Origin: Tolypothrix sp. PCC 7910
Lineage (GTDB): Bacteria > Cyanobacteriota > Cyanobacteriia > Cyanobacteriales > Nostocaceae
Assembly (NCBI RefSeq): GCF_011769525.1
Contig: NZ_CP050440.1
Span: forward strand, 4,837,501-4,901,500
Reading direction: 5' to 3'
DNA length: 64,000 nt
Shown here: in pieces, positions 37,066 to 46,804 of the stretch
How positions within the stretch are numbered: the stretch's first letter is position 1
Layout: every line of letters starts with the position of its first letter
The notes under the pieces: model-generated
Told to the model about the DNA's origin: nothing
The model's input: only the letters and a program-made list of their open reading frames with translations
The model's database searches: none
Made by a program: the position numbers and the translations under genes

Positions 37066-38835
37066 TTGAAAGTGACTCAAAATTCTCAAACAGGTGCAGC
37101 ATTTATTGCTGGAGGCAGCATAACAGGCGCTGGCGTTTCCGCGACAGTTGGCGGGATGGGATTAGCTGGAGGATTTGGCGCTGTGGGACTTGGTACAGTT
37201 CCAGTAGTTGGGATTGGTGCTGTAGGTGGTACAGCTGCTTATGGGGCGTTTAGTGCGATCGCCCAAGGAGATGCAGCAGCTTTTGGTGCAATGGGTATTG
37301 GCGCAGTTGGTGGTGCTGGCTTTTCTAGCGTTGTGGGTGGGATGGGATTAGTTGCGCCAAAAATAGGGCTGGCGGTTGGTATTGGTACAGTACCGATGGT
37401 AGGAGTTGGTGCGGTAGTGGGACTCGCTGCTTATGGGATTGCCAAGCTGTTAGATGAATCGGAAAGTAAGGAAACTCCTGCACAAGTTTTTGAGCGCATG
37501 GAAGAGAAAGTCCTAGCGATGGATGATTATGCCGCAGCTGTGATGGAGTTAGAGGCATTTTTATCTGGTGAGGATTTCAACCCCAAATTTGCGGCTTTAG
37601 AAATTGAAGATGAATTGGAACAATTGAAGGCTGAATTAAAAGAAAAAAATCAAACGAATCCTGAACCTTCTCCTACCAAGATTGAGACAACAATAATTCC
37701 TGCAACAACTGCAACAACAGAAGCTTGGAAATGTATACGCACACTCAAGGGACACTCAGCAGCAGTAAATGCGATCGCAATCAGTCCTGATAGTAATATC
37801 TTGGCTACTGGCAGTAATGACACACAAGTTCATCTATGGGATTTAAGTAGCGGAAAATGGCTTTATACTTTCTCAGGACAAGCAGAAGCGGTTTTATCTG
37901 TGGCTATTAGCCCCGATGGGCAGAAAATTGTTAGTGGTAGTGTTGATCGCAAAATTAGCAGTTGGCAGATAGATACAAGAAAATTCTTACGTACATTTCT
38001 TTATTTAAACTCTCCCTACAGCCACAACGGTTTTATTCATTCAGTTGCTTTTAGCCCTGATAGTAAATACATTGTGAGTGGAAGTAATGATAAAACTATC
38101 AGAATTTGGGGAGGTTATACAGGAACAATTAAATGTACTTTAAATGGGCATTTAGATGCAGTTTTAGCCGTTAGTTTTAGCCCAGATAGTAAAACTATTG
38201 TGAGTGGTAGTGCTGATAAAACTATTAGACTTTGGGATGTCAATACTAGAAAACAAAGCTCTATTTTATCTGGACATTTAGCAGCAATTAATACGGTTGT
38301 TATTAGTTCTGATAGCCAAACTTTAATTAGTGGCAGTACAGACACCACAATTAAAATTTGGAATCTCTATACTGGTGAATTACTCCACACCCTCACTGGA
38401 CACTCAACGGCGGTTTTATCTATTAGTCTCAGCAGTGATGGTAACACTTTAGCTAGTAGCAGCAGTGATGGTGTAATTAACATTTGGCATCTGCCTACAG
38501 GAGAAATCATACAAACTTTTTATGGTCGTAGTCCTGTAGCTTTTAGTCCTGATGGCAAAACCCTGATTAGTGGTGGTAATAATGCTACAGTCCAGATTTG
38601 GCAAAAAACTCAAAGCTTTGATAAATTCACGCTCGAAAATATAGGTTCTGGGTTATGGTGGGAAGTTTTGGGTGTAGATCGAGACGCTCATGCCAATGAT
38701 GTGAAGCTTGCTTACCGTCGATTAGCAAGATTGTACCATCCTGATATGAACACTTCTGAGAATGCTAAAGCTTCAATGCAAGCAATAAATCAGGCTTATC
38801 AGAAGTTTCTGGAGCAATGGAATAGTCACATCTAG
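37066..38835 (+). CDS. Glycine-rich membrane domain / WD40 propeller / C-terminal J-domain protein
   Basis: The 589-residue protein has three parts. Residues 10-125 are Gly/Ala-rich and hydrophobic, with two similar halves (each has VGGMGL and later GTVPVVGIGAVGG or GTVPMVGVGAVVG, then AAYG). This looks like glycine-zipper membrane hairpins. After an acidic linker, residues 221-516 hold seven WD40 repeats (SPDSKTIVSGSADKTIRLWD type), enough for one propeller. Residues 527-585 are a J domain (WWEVLGVDRDAHANDVKLAY) with the HPD motif at 558-560, which would stimulate Hsp70 (DnaK) ATPase. The start is TTG 37066 or GTG 37072; the nearby ATG frame stops at once. A role as a membrane-bound scaffold recruiting DnaK is an inference. 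Confidence 0.88.
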   Translation: MKVTQNSQTGAAFIAGGSITGAGVSATVGGMGLAGGFGAVGLGTVPVVGIGAVGGTAAYGAFSAIAQGDAAAFGAMGIGAVGGAGFSSVVGGMGLVAPKIGLAVGIGTVPMVGVGAVVGLAAYGIAKLLDESESKETPAQVFERMEEKVLAMDDYAAAVMELEAFLSGEDFNPKFAALEIEDELEQLKAELKEKNQTNPEPSPTKIETTIIPATTATTEAWKCIRTLKGHSAAVNAIAISPDSNILATGSNDTQVHLWDLSSGKWLYTFSGQAEAVLSVAISPDGQKIVSGSVDRKISSWQIDTRKFLRTFLYLNSPYSHNGFIHSVAFSPDSKYIVSGSNDKTIRIWGGYTGTIKCTLNGHLDAVLAVSFSPDSKTIVSGSADKTIRLWDVNTRKQSSILSGHLAAINTVVISSDSQTLISGSTDTTIKIWNLYTGELLHTLTGHSTAVLSISLSSDGNTLASSSSDGVINIWHLPTGEIIQTFYGRSPVAFSPDGKTLISGGNNATVQIWQKTQSFDKFTLENIGSGLWWEVLGVDRDAHANDVKLAYRRLARLYHPDMNTSENAKASMQAINQAYQKFLEQWNSHI

Positions 38836-39882
38836 AGCAGAGTTTATTAATGGAAGCTACCAACTCATACAGAGTAAGTGCATTTATCGTAGGTATCGTA
38901 TTTCTCTACCGTCTTCCTCTAAGAGATTATTTATTAAAGTAAAAATAAAATAACTTTAGGGGGTGTTAAGCGCTGATTTTCGATATTATTTGTCACAGAA
39001 TAACCATCTTAGCGCGTAACTTACCATCAATGCAGCGGTGCGTTACGGCTAAATTGAATTGTCTCTGTGTACCAAATCTTTTAATAGCCGTAACACACCC
39101 TACTAATGCTCTCTTTCTTTACGAATCTTTATTAAGCTGAACTGTAGCCAATAGCATTAATGTTAGGTAACTATAAATTTCTTAAAATTTGCTAATGTTA
39201 CAATAATTACTTTAAATTCTCTTAAGATGAGCTATCTTTCCTTTATTGGCAAGGATATAAATATTTAGAGTTAATAACTCTGGTATTCAGAGTATTTTAG
39301 CTACTTACTTCCATATACTAGCCACTTTATAAATAGATAGGTTACAATACATAGCCCCTAAGATGTATTGACAATTCATTTTTTTTAAGAATTCATATTG
39401 CATAATTTGAAAAAACGTTATAAATTATTAAGTTATAGGGGAATAAAATAATTTTTAGTGTCAAAAACTAAATCCTAGCTACGTAAAAATACTTTAACTA
39501 TTTGAAACTCTAAGGAAATCTTCAACAGTGTTAGCAATATATTTTTGGTTGAGAAATCAAGCATTCTAGGCGTAAAAGTCGATTTGCGCTCAAGCTAAAA
39601 ATATATTTTGCGTAACTGCTTTCAAAGTAATATCATTTCTTAAGGTGAGAGATAAAAAGTTCTCTTTCACCAGGATGCTTATTGCTTAAAAGTAAATTAA
39701 CTGCCAGTTAAGCAGCATAATAATTGGCAGTTATAGACAGCTTTTGTAGAGTTAATCATTTATTCCCACATTGCATTTGCTATTCAAAAAATCGTCTTTG
39801 TTATGATCGGGATAGCAAATTCCATACATCAGAACGAACGCATCTACCACAAATTTACAAATCTAGTGGAGTTATTCTGGCG
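38836..39882. other. Long gap upstream of the first invertase gene
   Basis: No gene is seen in this 1-kb AT-rich gap. It contains one copy of the dispersed GGTGCGTTA hairpin repeat (39037-39103) and, at its right end, the presumed promoter and leader of the invertase gene. An open frame runs into the gene from 39724 but does not resemble invertase N-termini. Confidence 0.4.
39037..39103. repeat. Dispersed hairpin repeat (GGTGCGTTACGGC family)
   Basis: The arms ggtgcgttacggcta (39037-39051) and tagccgtaacacaccc (39085-39100) pair almost perfectly around a 33-base loop. Copies of the family also lie at 41437, 54540, 56094, 56222, 57442 and 57520. Confidence 0.7.
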
Positions 39883-41331
39883 ATGCAAATAAACGAATTG
39901 GTAATAGCTGAAAATATAGAAGAACAAGCTTGGCAAGCATTAGAAAAGTCGATTCTCTATTATCAAGGTCGTCCTGTCGGGACTTTGGCCGCATACGATC
40001 CGTCTGTAGAGGCGCTGAATTACGACCAATGTTTTATTCGCGATTTTGTCTCATCGGCTTTAATTTTTCTGCTCAAGGGTAAACCAGAAATTGTCCGCAA
40101 TTTTCTGGAAGAAACCTTAAAGTTACAGCCTAAAGAAAGGGCTTTAGATGCATATAAGCCGGGAAGAGGTTTAATTCCTGCTAGTTTTAAAGTTGTATCT
40201 ATTAATGGCGAAGAATATTTAGAGGCTGATTTTGGCGAACACGCGATCGCCAGAGTTACACCTGTAGATTCTTGTCTGTGGTGGATTCTTTTGTTGCGTG
40301 CTTATGTTGTCGCCACCAAAGATTATTCGCTAGCTTATCAACCTGAATTCCAAACTGGGATTCGGTTAATTATGGAAATTTGCTTGGCGAATCGATTTGA
40401 TATGTACCCAACGCTATTAGTTCCAGATGGCGCTTGTATGATTGACCGACGTTTGGGTATATATGGTCATCCTCTAGAAATTCAAGTTTTATTTTATGCG
40501 GCTCTGCGTGCTGCTCGTGAGTTATTAATTTGCCAAGGTAACCAAGATGTTGTCGCCGCAATTGATAACCGCTTACCTCTTTTATGTGCTCATATTCGTC
40601 AGCATTATTGGATAGATATTAATCGCCTCAATGCCATTTACCGCTTCAAGAGTGAAGAATATGGCAAAGGAGCAGTCAATTTATTCAATATATATGTAGA
40701 CTCTATTCCCTATTATGAATTAGACAAATGGTTGCCAAGAAAAGGCGGTTATTTAGCTGGGAATGTTGGCCCATCACAACTAGATACTCGCTTCTTTTCA
40801 CTTGGTAATTTGATGGCGATCATTTCTGACCTTGCAACTGAAGAACAGTCGCAAGCGATTATGAATCTAATTGAAGAAAGATGGGACGATTTAGTGGGAG
40901 ATATGCCCATGAAAATCTGCTTCCCTGCTTTGGAACATGAAGAGTATAGAATTGTTACTGGCTGCGATCCGAAAAATATTCCCTGGTCGTATCATAATGC
41001 TGGCAGCTGGCCTGTGTTGATGTGGATGTTAGCAGCAGCGGCTGTGAAAACTAACAAAACAGGTTTAGTGAGAAAAGCAATTGAAATTGCCCAAACACGT
41101 CTAATTGAAGATGAATGGCCAGAATATTACGATGGTAAGAAAGGGCGATTGATTGGTAAGCAAGCGAGAAAATATCAAACTTGGTCAATTGCTGGATTTT
41201 TATTAGCAAAAGCACTAATAGCGAATCCCAGCTCTTTAAAATTGGTGAGCTTTGATGAATTATCACCAGAAGCGGTTTCTCGAGCTTGTGAGTTTGAAAT
41301 TAGCAGTGTAGATCCATACCTATCACGCTAG
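39883..41331 (+). CDS. Neutral/alkaline invertase (GH100), copy 1
   Basis: This 482-residue enzyme hydrolyses sucrose to glucose and fructose in the cytosol. It is recognised as glycoside hydrolase family 100 from [35 protein letters not shown] (catalytic Asp region), [65 protein letters not shown] and [19 protein letters not shown] (Glu/acid region upstream, then substrate loop). ATG 39883 is preferred, with GGAG at about 39868. The gene is followed by a strong terminator and then by a paralogue in the same orientation. In Nostoc relatives, neutral invertases feed sucrose carbon to heterocysts, a possible role here. Confidence 0.94.
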   Translation: MQINELVIAENIEEQAWQALEKSILYYQGRPVGTLAAYDPSVEALNYDQCFIRDFVSSALIFLLKGKPEIVRNFLEETLKLQPKERALDAYKPGRGLIPASFKVVSINGEEYLEADFGEHAIARVTPVDSCLWWILLLRAYVVATKDYSLAYQPEFQTGIRLIMEICLANRFDMYPTLLVPDGACMIDRRLGIYGHPLEIQVLFYAALRAARELLICQGNQDVVAAIDNRLPLLCAHIRQHYWIDINRLNAIYRFKSEEYGKGAVNLFNIYVDSIPYYELDKWLPRKGGYLAGNVGPSQLDTRFFSLGNLMAIISDLATEEQSQAIMNLIEERWDDLVGDMPMKICFPALEHEEYRIVTGCDPKNIPWSYHNAGSWPVLMWMLAAAAVKTNKTGLVRKAIEIAQTRLIEDEWPEYYDGKKGRLIGKQARKYQTWSIAGFLLAKALIANPSSLKLVSFDELSPEAVSRACEFEISSVDPYLSR

Positions 41332-41363
41332 AAATAACTGGCAATAGATAATTATAGCTATAC

Positions 41364-41397
41364 AAAAAAATCCACCTGTGTCAGGTGGATTTTTTGT
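41364..41397 (+). terminator. Strong intrinsic terminator after invertase 1
   Basis: The stem tccacctg (41371-41378) pairs with caggtgga (41382-41389) around a 3-base loop, flanked by an A run on the left and a T6 run on the right. It can work in both directions. Confidence 0.9.
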
Positions 41398-41436
41398 GCA
41401 TTACATCTATTAATTGATTAAACATAATCAATTGTT

Positions 41437-41471
41437 GTAGGGTGTGTTGTCGCGCAGCGCAACGCACCATC
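41437..41471. repeat. Dispersed hairpin repeat (TAGGGTGTGTTG variant)
   Basis: gtagggtgtgttgtcgcgca is followed by gcgcaacgcacc. It is a compact copy of the family described at 39037. The rest of the gap to 41789 shows no gene and holds the leader of the second invertase. Confidence 0.65.
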
Positions 41472-41789
41472 AATTAATAATTCACGCATTATTTTGTATG
41501 TAGAGAGATAATATTCTCAAAGCGATTTTGTATTAAAAATAGCATTTATATTTTTCTCAATTGTTCTCATTGATAGATTCAATAATATGTCATAAAACCC
41601 AATGAATTAACTGAAAAAGTTGGGCTATCCTGAAAGAATATCTGAAGAGATATAGTGCTGGGAAAGTGTGATAAATACTCTGCAACTATATCTCTGTATC
41701 TATTCCTAAGTAAACAGTATTAAAGCTTCAGCACTCAATAAAAGTATCATCTATTGCTAACATCCAAGCAAAATGGAGAGTTTATTGCT

Positions 41790-43205
41790 ATGGAAAAAGA
41801 GAAATTATTTACATTTGATGATATAGAGAAACAAGCATGGGAACTACTAGAAAATTCAATTCTCTATTATCAAGGTCGTCCTGTAGGTACAATAGCTGCA
41901 AGAGATCTATCATCAACAGGATTGAATTATGACCATTGCTTTGTGCGAGATTTCGTCTCTTCAGCCATACTTTTTCTCATTAAAGGTAGATATGATATTG
42001 TCCAAAATTTTTTGGAAGAGACTTTAAAATTACAACCAACACAAAATCAATTAAATGCTTATACTCGTGGTAAAGGTTTGATACCAGCCAGCTTTAAAGT
42101 TGTAGTAAAAGATGGACAAGAAACCTTAGAAGCGGATTTTGGTGAACAAGCGATCGCACGAGTTACACCAGTGGATTCTTGTCTATGGTGGATTATTATT
42201 TTATATGCCTATGTTAAAGCTACAAAAGATATAAAATTTGCCTTGCAGCCGCAATTTCAGCAAGGAATCATGTTAATTATGGAACTCTGCTTGGCGACGC
42301 GATTTGATATGTACCCAACGCTATTAGTTCCAGATGGTTCTTGTATGATTCATCGGCGTTTGGGTATTTACGGATATCCTTTAGAAATTCAATCTTTATT
42401 TTATGCAGCCTTACGAGCAGCGCGCAAGCTATTAATTTGTGCTGGTAATGAAGAAATTGTGATAGGTATTAATAACCGCTTACCTTTATTAAGAGAGCAT
42501 ATTCGCAATCATTATTGGATAGATATACCTCGTCTAAATATAATTTATCACTTTAAAGGAGAGGAATATGGTCAGACAGCAGTTAATCAATTTAATATTT
42601 ATGCAGATTCAATTTCTTATATTAACTTGGCTCTTTGGTTACCAAAAATTGGTGGTTATTTAGCAGGAAATGTTGGGCCGTCACAGCTAGATACACGCTT
42701 TTTTGCACTGGGAAATTTGATGGCAATTATTTCTTCTTTAGCAAGCGATCGCCAATCGCAAGCGATTATGAACCTGATTGAAGAACAATGGCAAGACCTA
42801 GTAGGAGAAATGCCGATGAAAATCTGCTTCCCGGCTGTACAAAAAGAGGAATACAGGATTTTTACTGGATGTGATCCTAAAAATATACCTTGGTCGTATC
42901 ATAATGGGGGAAGCTGGCCTGTTTTATTGTGGTTTTTAACTGCTGCTGCTCAAAAAACAGGTAGAACAAGTCTGGCTCAAAAAGCGATCGCACTAGCCGA
43001 AACACGCTTGAGTACAGATGAATGGCCAGAATATTATGATGGTACTAGGGGGTTGTTAATTGGCAAAGAAGCGAGAAGATATCAAACTTGGACAATTACC
43101 GGATTTTTGTTAGCCAAAGAATTGAGCCGCAACCCTGAACATTTAGCTTTGATTAGTTTAGGTGAATTAGATTTAAGCGATACTTCCCAAGTTTGTGAAT
43201 TGTAG
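41790..43205 (+). CDS. Neutral/alkaline invertase (GH100), copy 2
   Basis: The 471-residue paralogue of the gene just upstream keeps every motif ([88 protein letters not shown]). The two proteins are clearly related along their whole length but differ at many positions, so the duplication is not recent. Differences such as ARDLSSTG for AYDPSVEA and CMIHRR for CMIDRR could affect kinetics or regulation. ATG 41790 is used, with GGAG at about 41774. An IS element begins 115 bases downstream. Confidence 0.94.
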   Translation: MEKEKLFTFDDIEKQAWELLENSILYYQGRPVGTIAARDLSSTGLNYDHCFVRDFVSSAILFLIKGRYDIVQNFLEETLKLQPTQNQLNAYTRGKGLIPASFKVVVKDGQETLEADFGEQAIARVTPVDSCLWWIIILYAYVKATKDIKFALQPQFQQGIMLIMELCLATRFDMYPTLLVPDGSCMIHRRLGIYGYPLEIQSLFYAALRAARKLLICAGNEEIVIGINNRLPLLREHIRNHYWIDIPRLNIIYHFKGEEYGQTAVNQFNIYADSISYINLALWLPKIGGYLAGNVGPSQLDTRFFALGNLMAIISSLASDRQSQAIMNLIEEQWQDLVGEMPMKICFPAVQKEEYRIFTGCDPKNIPWSYHNGGSWPVLLWFLTAAAQKTGRTSLAQKAIALAETRLSTDEWPEYYDGTRGLLIGKEARRYQTWTITGFLLAKELSRNPEHLALISLGELDLSDTSQVCEL

Positions 43206-43318
43206 GTTTAAATTACTCACGTTGATGCATAAAAACTGATAATTTGCTTCTTCACTTGCATCACGTCGTACATATAATTGATTGCATACTGCTATTTTTT
43301 CAAAAATTTATAGCCTGA

Positions 43319-44447
43319 TACCAATTTAATATGAAGCTGCATATAATGGAGGAAGCAAACTCGGTAAATTAAAATAACCATGAGCCGCCCTTTTAAGATT
43401 GAAATCGCAGAGAGCGAAGAAGAACTTAAAAAACGTCTACAAACAGCAAACATAGGGAACCAGAAAGAAAAACTGATGATGCTGTGGTGGATAAAAAGTG
43501 GTCAGGTTCAGGAGCAGCAAGACATTGGAAAACGCTTGGCGAAAGATACTTCAACGGTAACAAGGTGGATACAAAAGTATAGGTCAGGTGGGCTAGATGA
43601 ATTATTAAAAATTAAAAAAGCTCCAGGAGCAAAACGAAAAATTAACGAGCTTGCGATCGCAGGACTCACCGAAGAGTTAAAAACAGGAACAGGCTTTAGT
43701 AGCTATGGTGCAATAGTTGAGTGGTTGAAACTCAAACATGGACTGGAAGTTGAGTATGCAACAGTTTATGCATTAGTTCGATATAAATTAGGAGCAAAAC
43801 TCAAAGTACCACGTCCTCAAAGCCATCAACAGGATGAAAAGTTAGTATCTGAGTTTAAAAAAAACTCGGTATCATCCTCAATATCCTAGAAAAACATCTA
43901 GCACCAGGGAGGCGTATTCATTATCTGTGTCAGGATGAGACCAGGGTGGGATTAAAAACTTTAACGGGAAAGGTGATTACTGCTTCTGGAGTAAAACCTA
44001 CTGTATGCGTGAAATGGCAAAGGAAAAACTTTTGGATTTATGGCGCAATTGAACCATTCACAGGACAACATTTTCAGCAAGAATACCCCAAACTTAATGG
44101 TGAATATTTTCAACAGTTTTTAGACTGGTTATCTCAGCAATTAGGTGAAGATTATGCAATTTTACAAATAGACCAAGCTCCTGCTCATATCAGTAGTGCA
44201 ATTAATTGGCCTGAAAATATTATTCCCCTGCTTCAACCACCTCATTCCCCGGAACTCAATCCCATTGAAAGGCTATGGCAGTATCTCAAAAAATCACTTC
44301 ATAATGAACTTTTTTCTTCTTTACAAGACTTACGCAATCGCATACAACAACTATTTGAGCAATTAACATTTGAGCAGGTAATATCTATCTCTTCTTATAA
44401 CTTTATTTTAGAAGCTCTTTTCTATGCAGCTTCATATTAAATTGGTA
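43319..44447 (+). mobile_element. IS630-type insertion sequence, apparently complete
   Basis: The element is bounded by perfect inverted repeats: 43318-43343 and 44423-44448 are exact reverse complements over 26 bases, including the flanking TA on each side (43319-43320 and 44446-44447). A TA target duplication is typical of IS630/Tc1-mariner elements. Without the outer TAs it is 1125 bp. It carries one transposase in two overlapping phases. The transposase stop codon (44438-44440) lies inside the right repeat. The perfect ends suggest a recent insertion between the invertase and rsmB genes. Confidence 0.93.
43380..44440 (+). CDS. IS630 family transposase, made by -1 frameshift
   Basis: The first phase (43380-43889) encodes the DNA-binding part, with an HTH (AKDTSTVTRWIQKYRSGGLD) and GFSSYGAIVEWLKLKHGLEV. 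The second phase continues from an A8 run at 43857-43864: stepping back one base gives LGIILNILEKHLAPGRRIHY, then LCQDETRVGLKT. The DDE triad is visible: Asp in CQDETRVG, Asp in LQIDQAPAHIS, Glu in PELNPIERLWQYLKK. With the shift the protein is about 353 residues, normal for the family. A small hairpin ctaga-aaaaca-tctag (43886-43901) overlaps the first-phase stop. Frameshifting at A runs is known in this family, so this is probably programmed, but a decay mutation cannot be excluded. Confidence 0.88.
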
Positions 44448-44500
44448 TGAGTATAATTAAAATTCTCTAGATTATAAAATCTAACATTTTAAATATTTCC

Positions 44501-45883
44501 ATGACAAATGCTCGTCAAATAGCTTTTCTTGCCCTGCGAGATGTTCACAAAGGGGCTTATGCTGATTTTGCTTTAGATAAAGTACTGCAAAAATTTAAAT
44601 TACAAGATATAGATCGCCGTTTAGTTACAGAATTAGTTTATGGCAGCGTCAGGCGACAACGCACCCTGGATGCATTAATTGACCAATTTGCTAAAAAGAA
44701 ATCTCACCAACAACCAAAAGAACTTCGTACTATTCTGCATCTTGGCTTATATCAACTGTGCTATCAAGAACGGATTCCGGCTTCTGCGGCTGTGAATACT
44801 ACTGTGCAACTGGCTAAAGACAACGGCTTTGCAGGACTGACTGGGTTTGTGAATGGCGTATTGCGGCAATATATTAGACAAGCTGAGGAAGATCAGGGAG
44901 AAAAATCTACCTCATCCTCTTCATCCCATCTTCCCCTAGAACTTCCAGACAATCCTGTGGAACGCTTGGGAATATTGCACAGCTTACCTGACTGGATAAT
45001 AAAAGTGTGGTTAGAACAACTGAGTGTGGCGGATACAGAACAGTTGTGTGAATGGATGAACCAATCACCCACAATTGATTTGCGAATTAACCCGCTTCGC
45101 TGTTCTATTGAGGAGGTGGAAGCAGCGTTGCAATCGGCTGATGTTTTAGTCAGGCGGATACCCCACTTACCCCAAGCTTTAAGATTGATTAGTAATAGTG
45201 GGCCGATTCAAAATTTACCTGGTTTCCGTGAAGGTTGGTGGGTTGTCCAAGATAGTAGCGCGCAACTGGTGACTCATTTACTCGATCCGCAACCAGGGGA
45301 AGTGGTGATTGATGCTTGTGCTGCGCCAGGCGGGAAAACTACCCACATTGCTGAATTGATGGGGGATAAAGGGAAAATTTGGGCTTGCGATCGCACTGCT
45401 TCTCGTCTCAAAAAATTGCAAGAAAATACCAAACGCTTGAATTTGCAATCTATTCAAATTTGTACTGGGGACAGTCGTGAATTTTTACAGTTTCAAAATA
45501 TAGGCGATCGCGTATTATTAGATGCACCATGTTCGGGTTTGGGAACTCTCCACCGTCATGCTGACGCACGCTGGCGACAAACGCCTGAAACTGTGCAAGA
45601 ACTTTCCCAACTGCAAACAGAACTCTTATCCCATACTGCTACTTTTGTCAAACCCGGCGGTATTCTTGTCTACGCTACCTGTACCCTGCATCCTTTAGAA
45701 AATGAGGCTGTAATTACCCAATTTTTAGCTAATTTTCCTGATTGGCAAATAGAACCGCCTCAGAAAGATTCACCTGCTTTCGCCTATTCCACCCCTGAAG
45801 GTTGGTGTAAAGTCTGGCCCCATCGCCAAGACATGGATGGCTTTTTTATGGTGCGCTTAAGAAAAACTAATAATTCCGAGTGA
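44501..45883 (+). CDS. rsmB: 16S rRNA (cytosine-967-C5) methyltransferase RsmB
   Basis: The 460-residue enzyme methylates C967 of 16S rRNA using SAM. The N-terminal 130 residues form a NusB-like RNA-binding domain (NARQIAFLALRDVHKGAYAD, VYGSVRRQRTLDALID). The C-terminal half is the methyltransferase: DACAAPGGKTTHIAELM (SAM loop), IWACDRTASRLKKL, DAPCSGLGTLHRHAD (first catalytic Cys) and YATCTLHPLENE (second catalytic Cys). A short Ser-rich insertion (STSSSSSH) sits between the domains. Its promoter now lies directly downstream of the IS630 right end (53 bases), so the insertion may influence its expression. Confidence 0.95.
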   Translation: MTNARQIAFLALRDVHKGAYADFALDKVLQKFKLQDIDRRLVTELVYGSVRRQRTLDALIDQFAKKKSHQQPKELRTILHLGLYQLCYQERIPASAAVNTTVQLAKDNGFAGLTGFVNGVLRQYIRQAEEDQGEKSTSSSSSHLPLELPDNPVERLGILHSLPDWIIKVWLEQLSVADTEQLCEWMNQSPTIDLRINPLRCSIEEVEAALQSADVLVRRIPHLPQALRLISNSGPIQNLPGFREGWWVVQDSSAQLVTHLLDPQPGEVVIDACAAPGGKTTHIAELMGDKGKIWACDRTASRLKKLQENTKRLNLQSIQICTGDSREFLQFQNIGDRVLLDAPCSGLGTLHRHADARWRQTPETVQELSQLQTELLSHTATFVKPGGILVYATCTLHPLENEAVITQFLANFPDWQIEPPQKDSPAFAYSTPEGWCKVWPHRQDMDGFFMVRLRKTNNSE

Positions 45884-45939
45884 ACACTGTTTGTGATTGT
45901 ACTATTTAAGCGAGGTTGAAATCTCCCAGAGGATGCAGC

Positions 45940-46362
45940 ATGGTTACTGATTCCAATGTGAAAAACTTAGTGAAAATCCTGATCGGGGCAGCTTGGATTG
46001 ATGGTAGAATCCAACCGGAAGAACGCCAATATTTGCGCGAAATCGCCCAAGCTAAAGGTGTAGCGAGCGATCCAGAGATTAAGCCTTGGTTGTACGAATT
46101 AGTTCCTGTACAACCAAATGATTGCTATGGCTGGGTACAAGAATATTTAGGCGATCATCCTAGCTTAGAAGATTACGAAAGTTTGATTGAAGCTATCAGT
46201 GGACTAATTTATACTGACGGGGATGTGGCGACTGAAGAAGCAAGACTCCTGACTAAATTACAGGAGCTAGGCAAAGCTAGTGAATCACATCCATCAGCCT
46301 ACAATGTTTTACTCAAACAAATTCAAAAGCTCTATCGCCGTTGGGTTGATGTGCAAAATTAA
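45940..46362 (+). CDS. TerB-like (tellurite resistance B fold) protein
   Basis: The 140-residue helical protein shows the TerB/DjlA-like pattern: NLVKILIGAAWIDGRIQPEE near the N-terminus and a second acidic metal-binding-like repeat IEAISGLIYTDGDVATEEAR. Each has the D-G-x-(I/V)-x-x-E-E signature. TerB-fold proteins bind divalent metal and often act at the membrane or with chaperones; the exact role in cyanobacteria is unknown. The ATG at 45940 is chosen because AGAGGA sits just upstream; an in-frame TTG at 45916 is less likely. It lies 56 bases after rsmB and may be cotranscribed. Confidence 0.82.
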   Translation: MVTDSNVKNLVKILIGAAWIDGRIQPEERQYLREIAQAKGVASDPEIKPWLYELVPVQPNDCYGWVQEYLGDHPSLEDYESLIEAISGLIYTDGDVATEEARLLTKLQELGKASESHPSAYNVLLKQIQKLYRRWVDVQN

Positions 46363-46388
46363 GAGAGATTTATGATTATTGGTTTAAG

Positions 46389-46410
46389 CAGACGCGATAT
46401 CTCGCGCCTG
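46389..46410. repeat. Dispersed dyad (AGACGCGAT family)
   Basis: gacgcgatatctcgcgcc just after the TerB-like gene is a degenerate relative of the dyads at 10694 and 26744. Confidence 0.4.
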
Positions 46411-46456
46411 ACCATGTTTTTTAAATTTCGTAATTTAACTCAGCACTCATCAGTAC

Positions 46457-46681
46457 TTATGACTTCGGTTCCCCTAGACCCGGAGTTTCTTGTTTGTCTA
46501 CCTTGGGTACAAAGTCAGGACGTTCTTTACTTTCCCAACCTGGTGGACGCTTAGAGTTATACCAGGCGATAGAACCAATGGTAACAGCGGCAATAAAACC
46601 AAATACATATACAAATGTAAAAGCAAAAGGAAAATGAGGCCCATCTGCTATTGGTGCGGCTGTTTGCATGAATATAAGCAT
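46457..46681 (-). CDS. Small single-span thylakoid-type protein, possibly a PSII accessory protein
   Basis: This 74-residue protein has one transmembrane helix (FAFTFVYVFGFIAAVTIGSI) followed by AWYNSKRPPGWESKERPDFV and a polar tail. The motif WYNSKRPPGW and the small size suggest a conserved cyanobacterial membrane protein. It reminds me of the Psb35 (Ssl2148)-type PSII assembly protein, but I cannot confirm this without a search, so no symbol is given. AGGAG lies about 10 bases before the ATG at 46681, a good ribosome-binding site. It stands alone between the TerB-like gene and the PBP gene. Confidence 0.7.
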   Translation of the reverse strand: MLIFMQTAAPIADGPHFPFAFTFVYVFGFIAAVTIGSIAWYNSKRPPGWESKERPDFVPKVDKQETPGLGEPKS

Positions 46682-46804
46682 GAGTATATTCTCCTAATGT
46701 AGGTAACACTGCTTAACACACTATAAAACGAGCGTATCACCTAACATCCCCCTGTAGTTTGAACCCAACAATTTTAGATTTTAAATTTAAGGGTCAATAG
46801 GGTT

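Noticed and set aside
39724-39882. Upstream extension of the first invertase frame by 53 codons
   Set aside because: The residues are not like GH100 N-termini, and the ATG at 39883 has a ribosome-binding site.
43380-43889. Two separate transposase genes in the IS element
   Set aside because: The second phase lacks its own ribosome-binding site, and joining the two by a single -1 slip restores a full-length DDE transposase.
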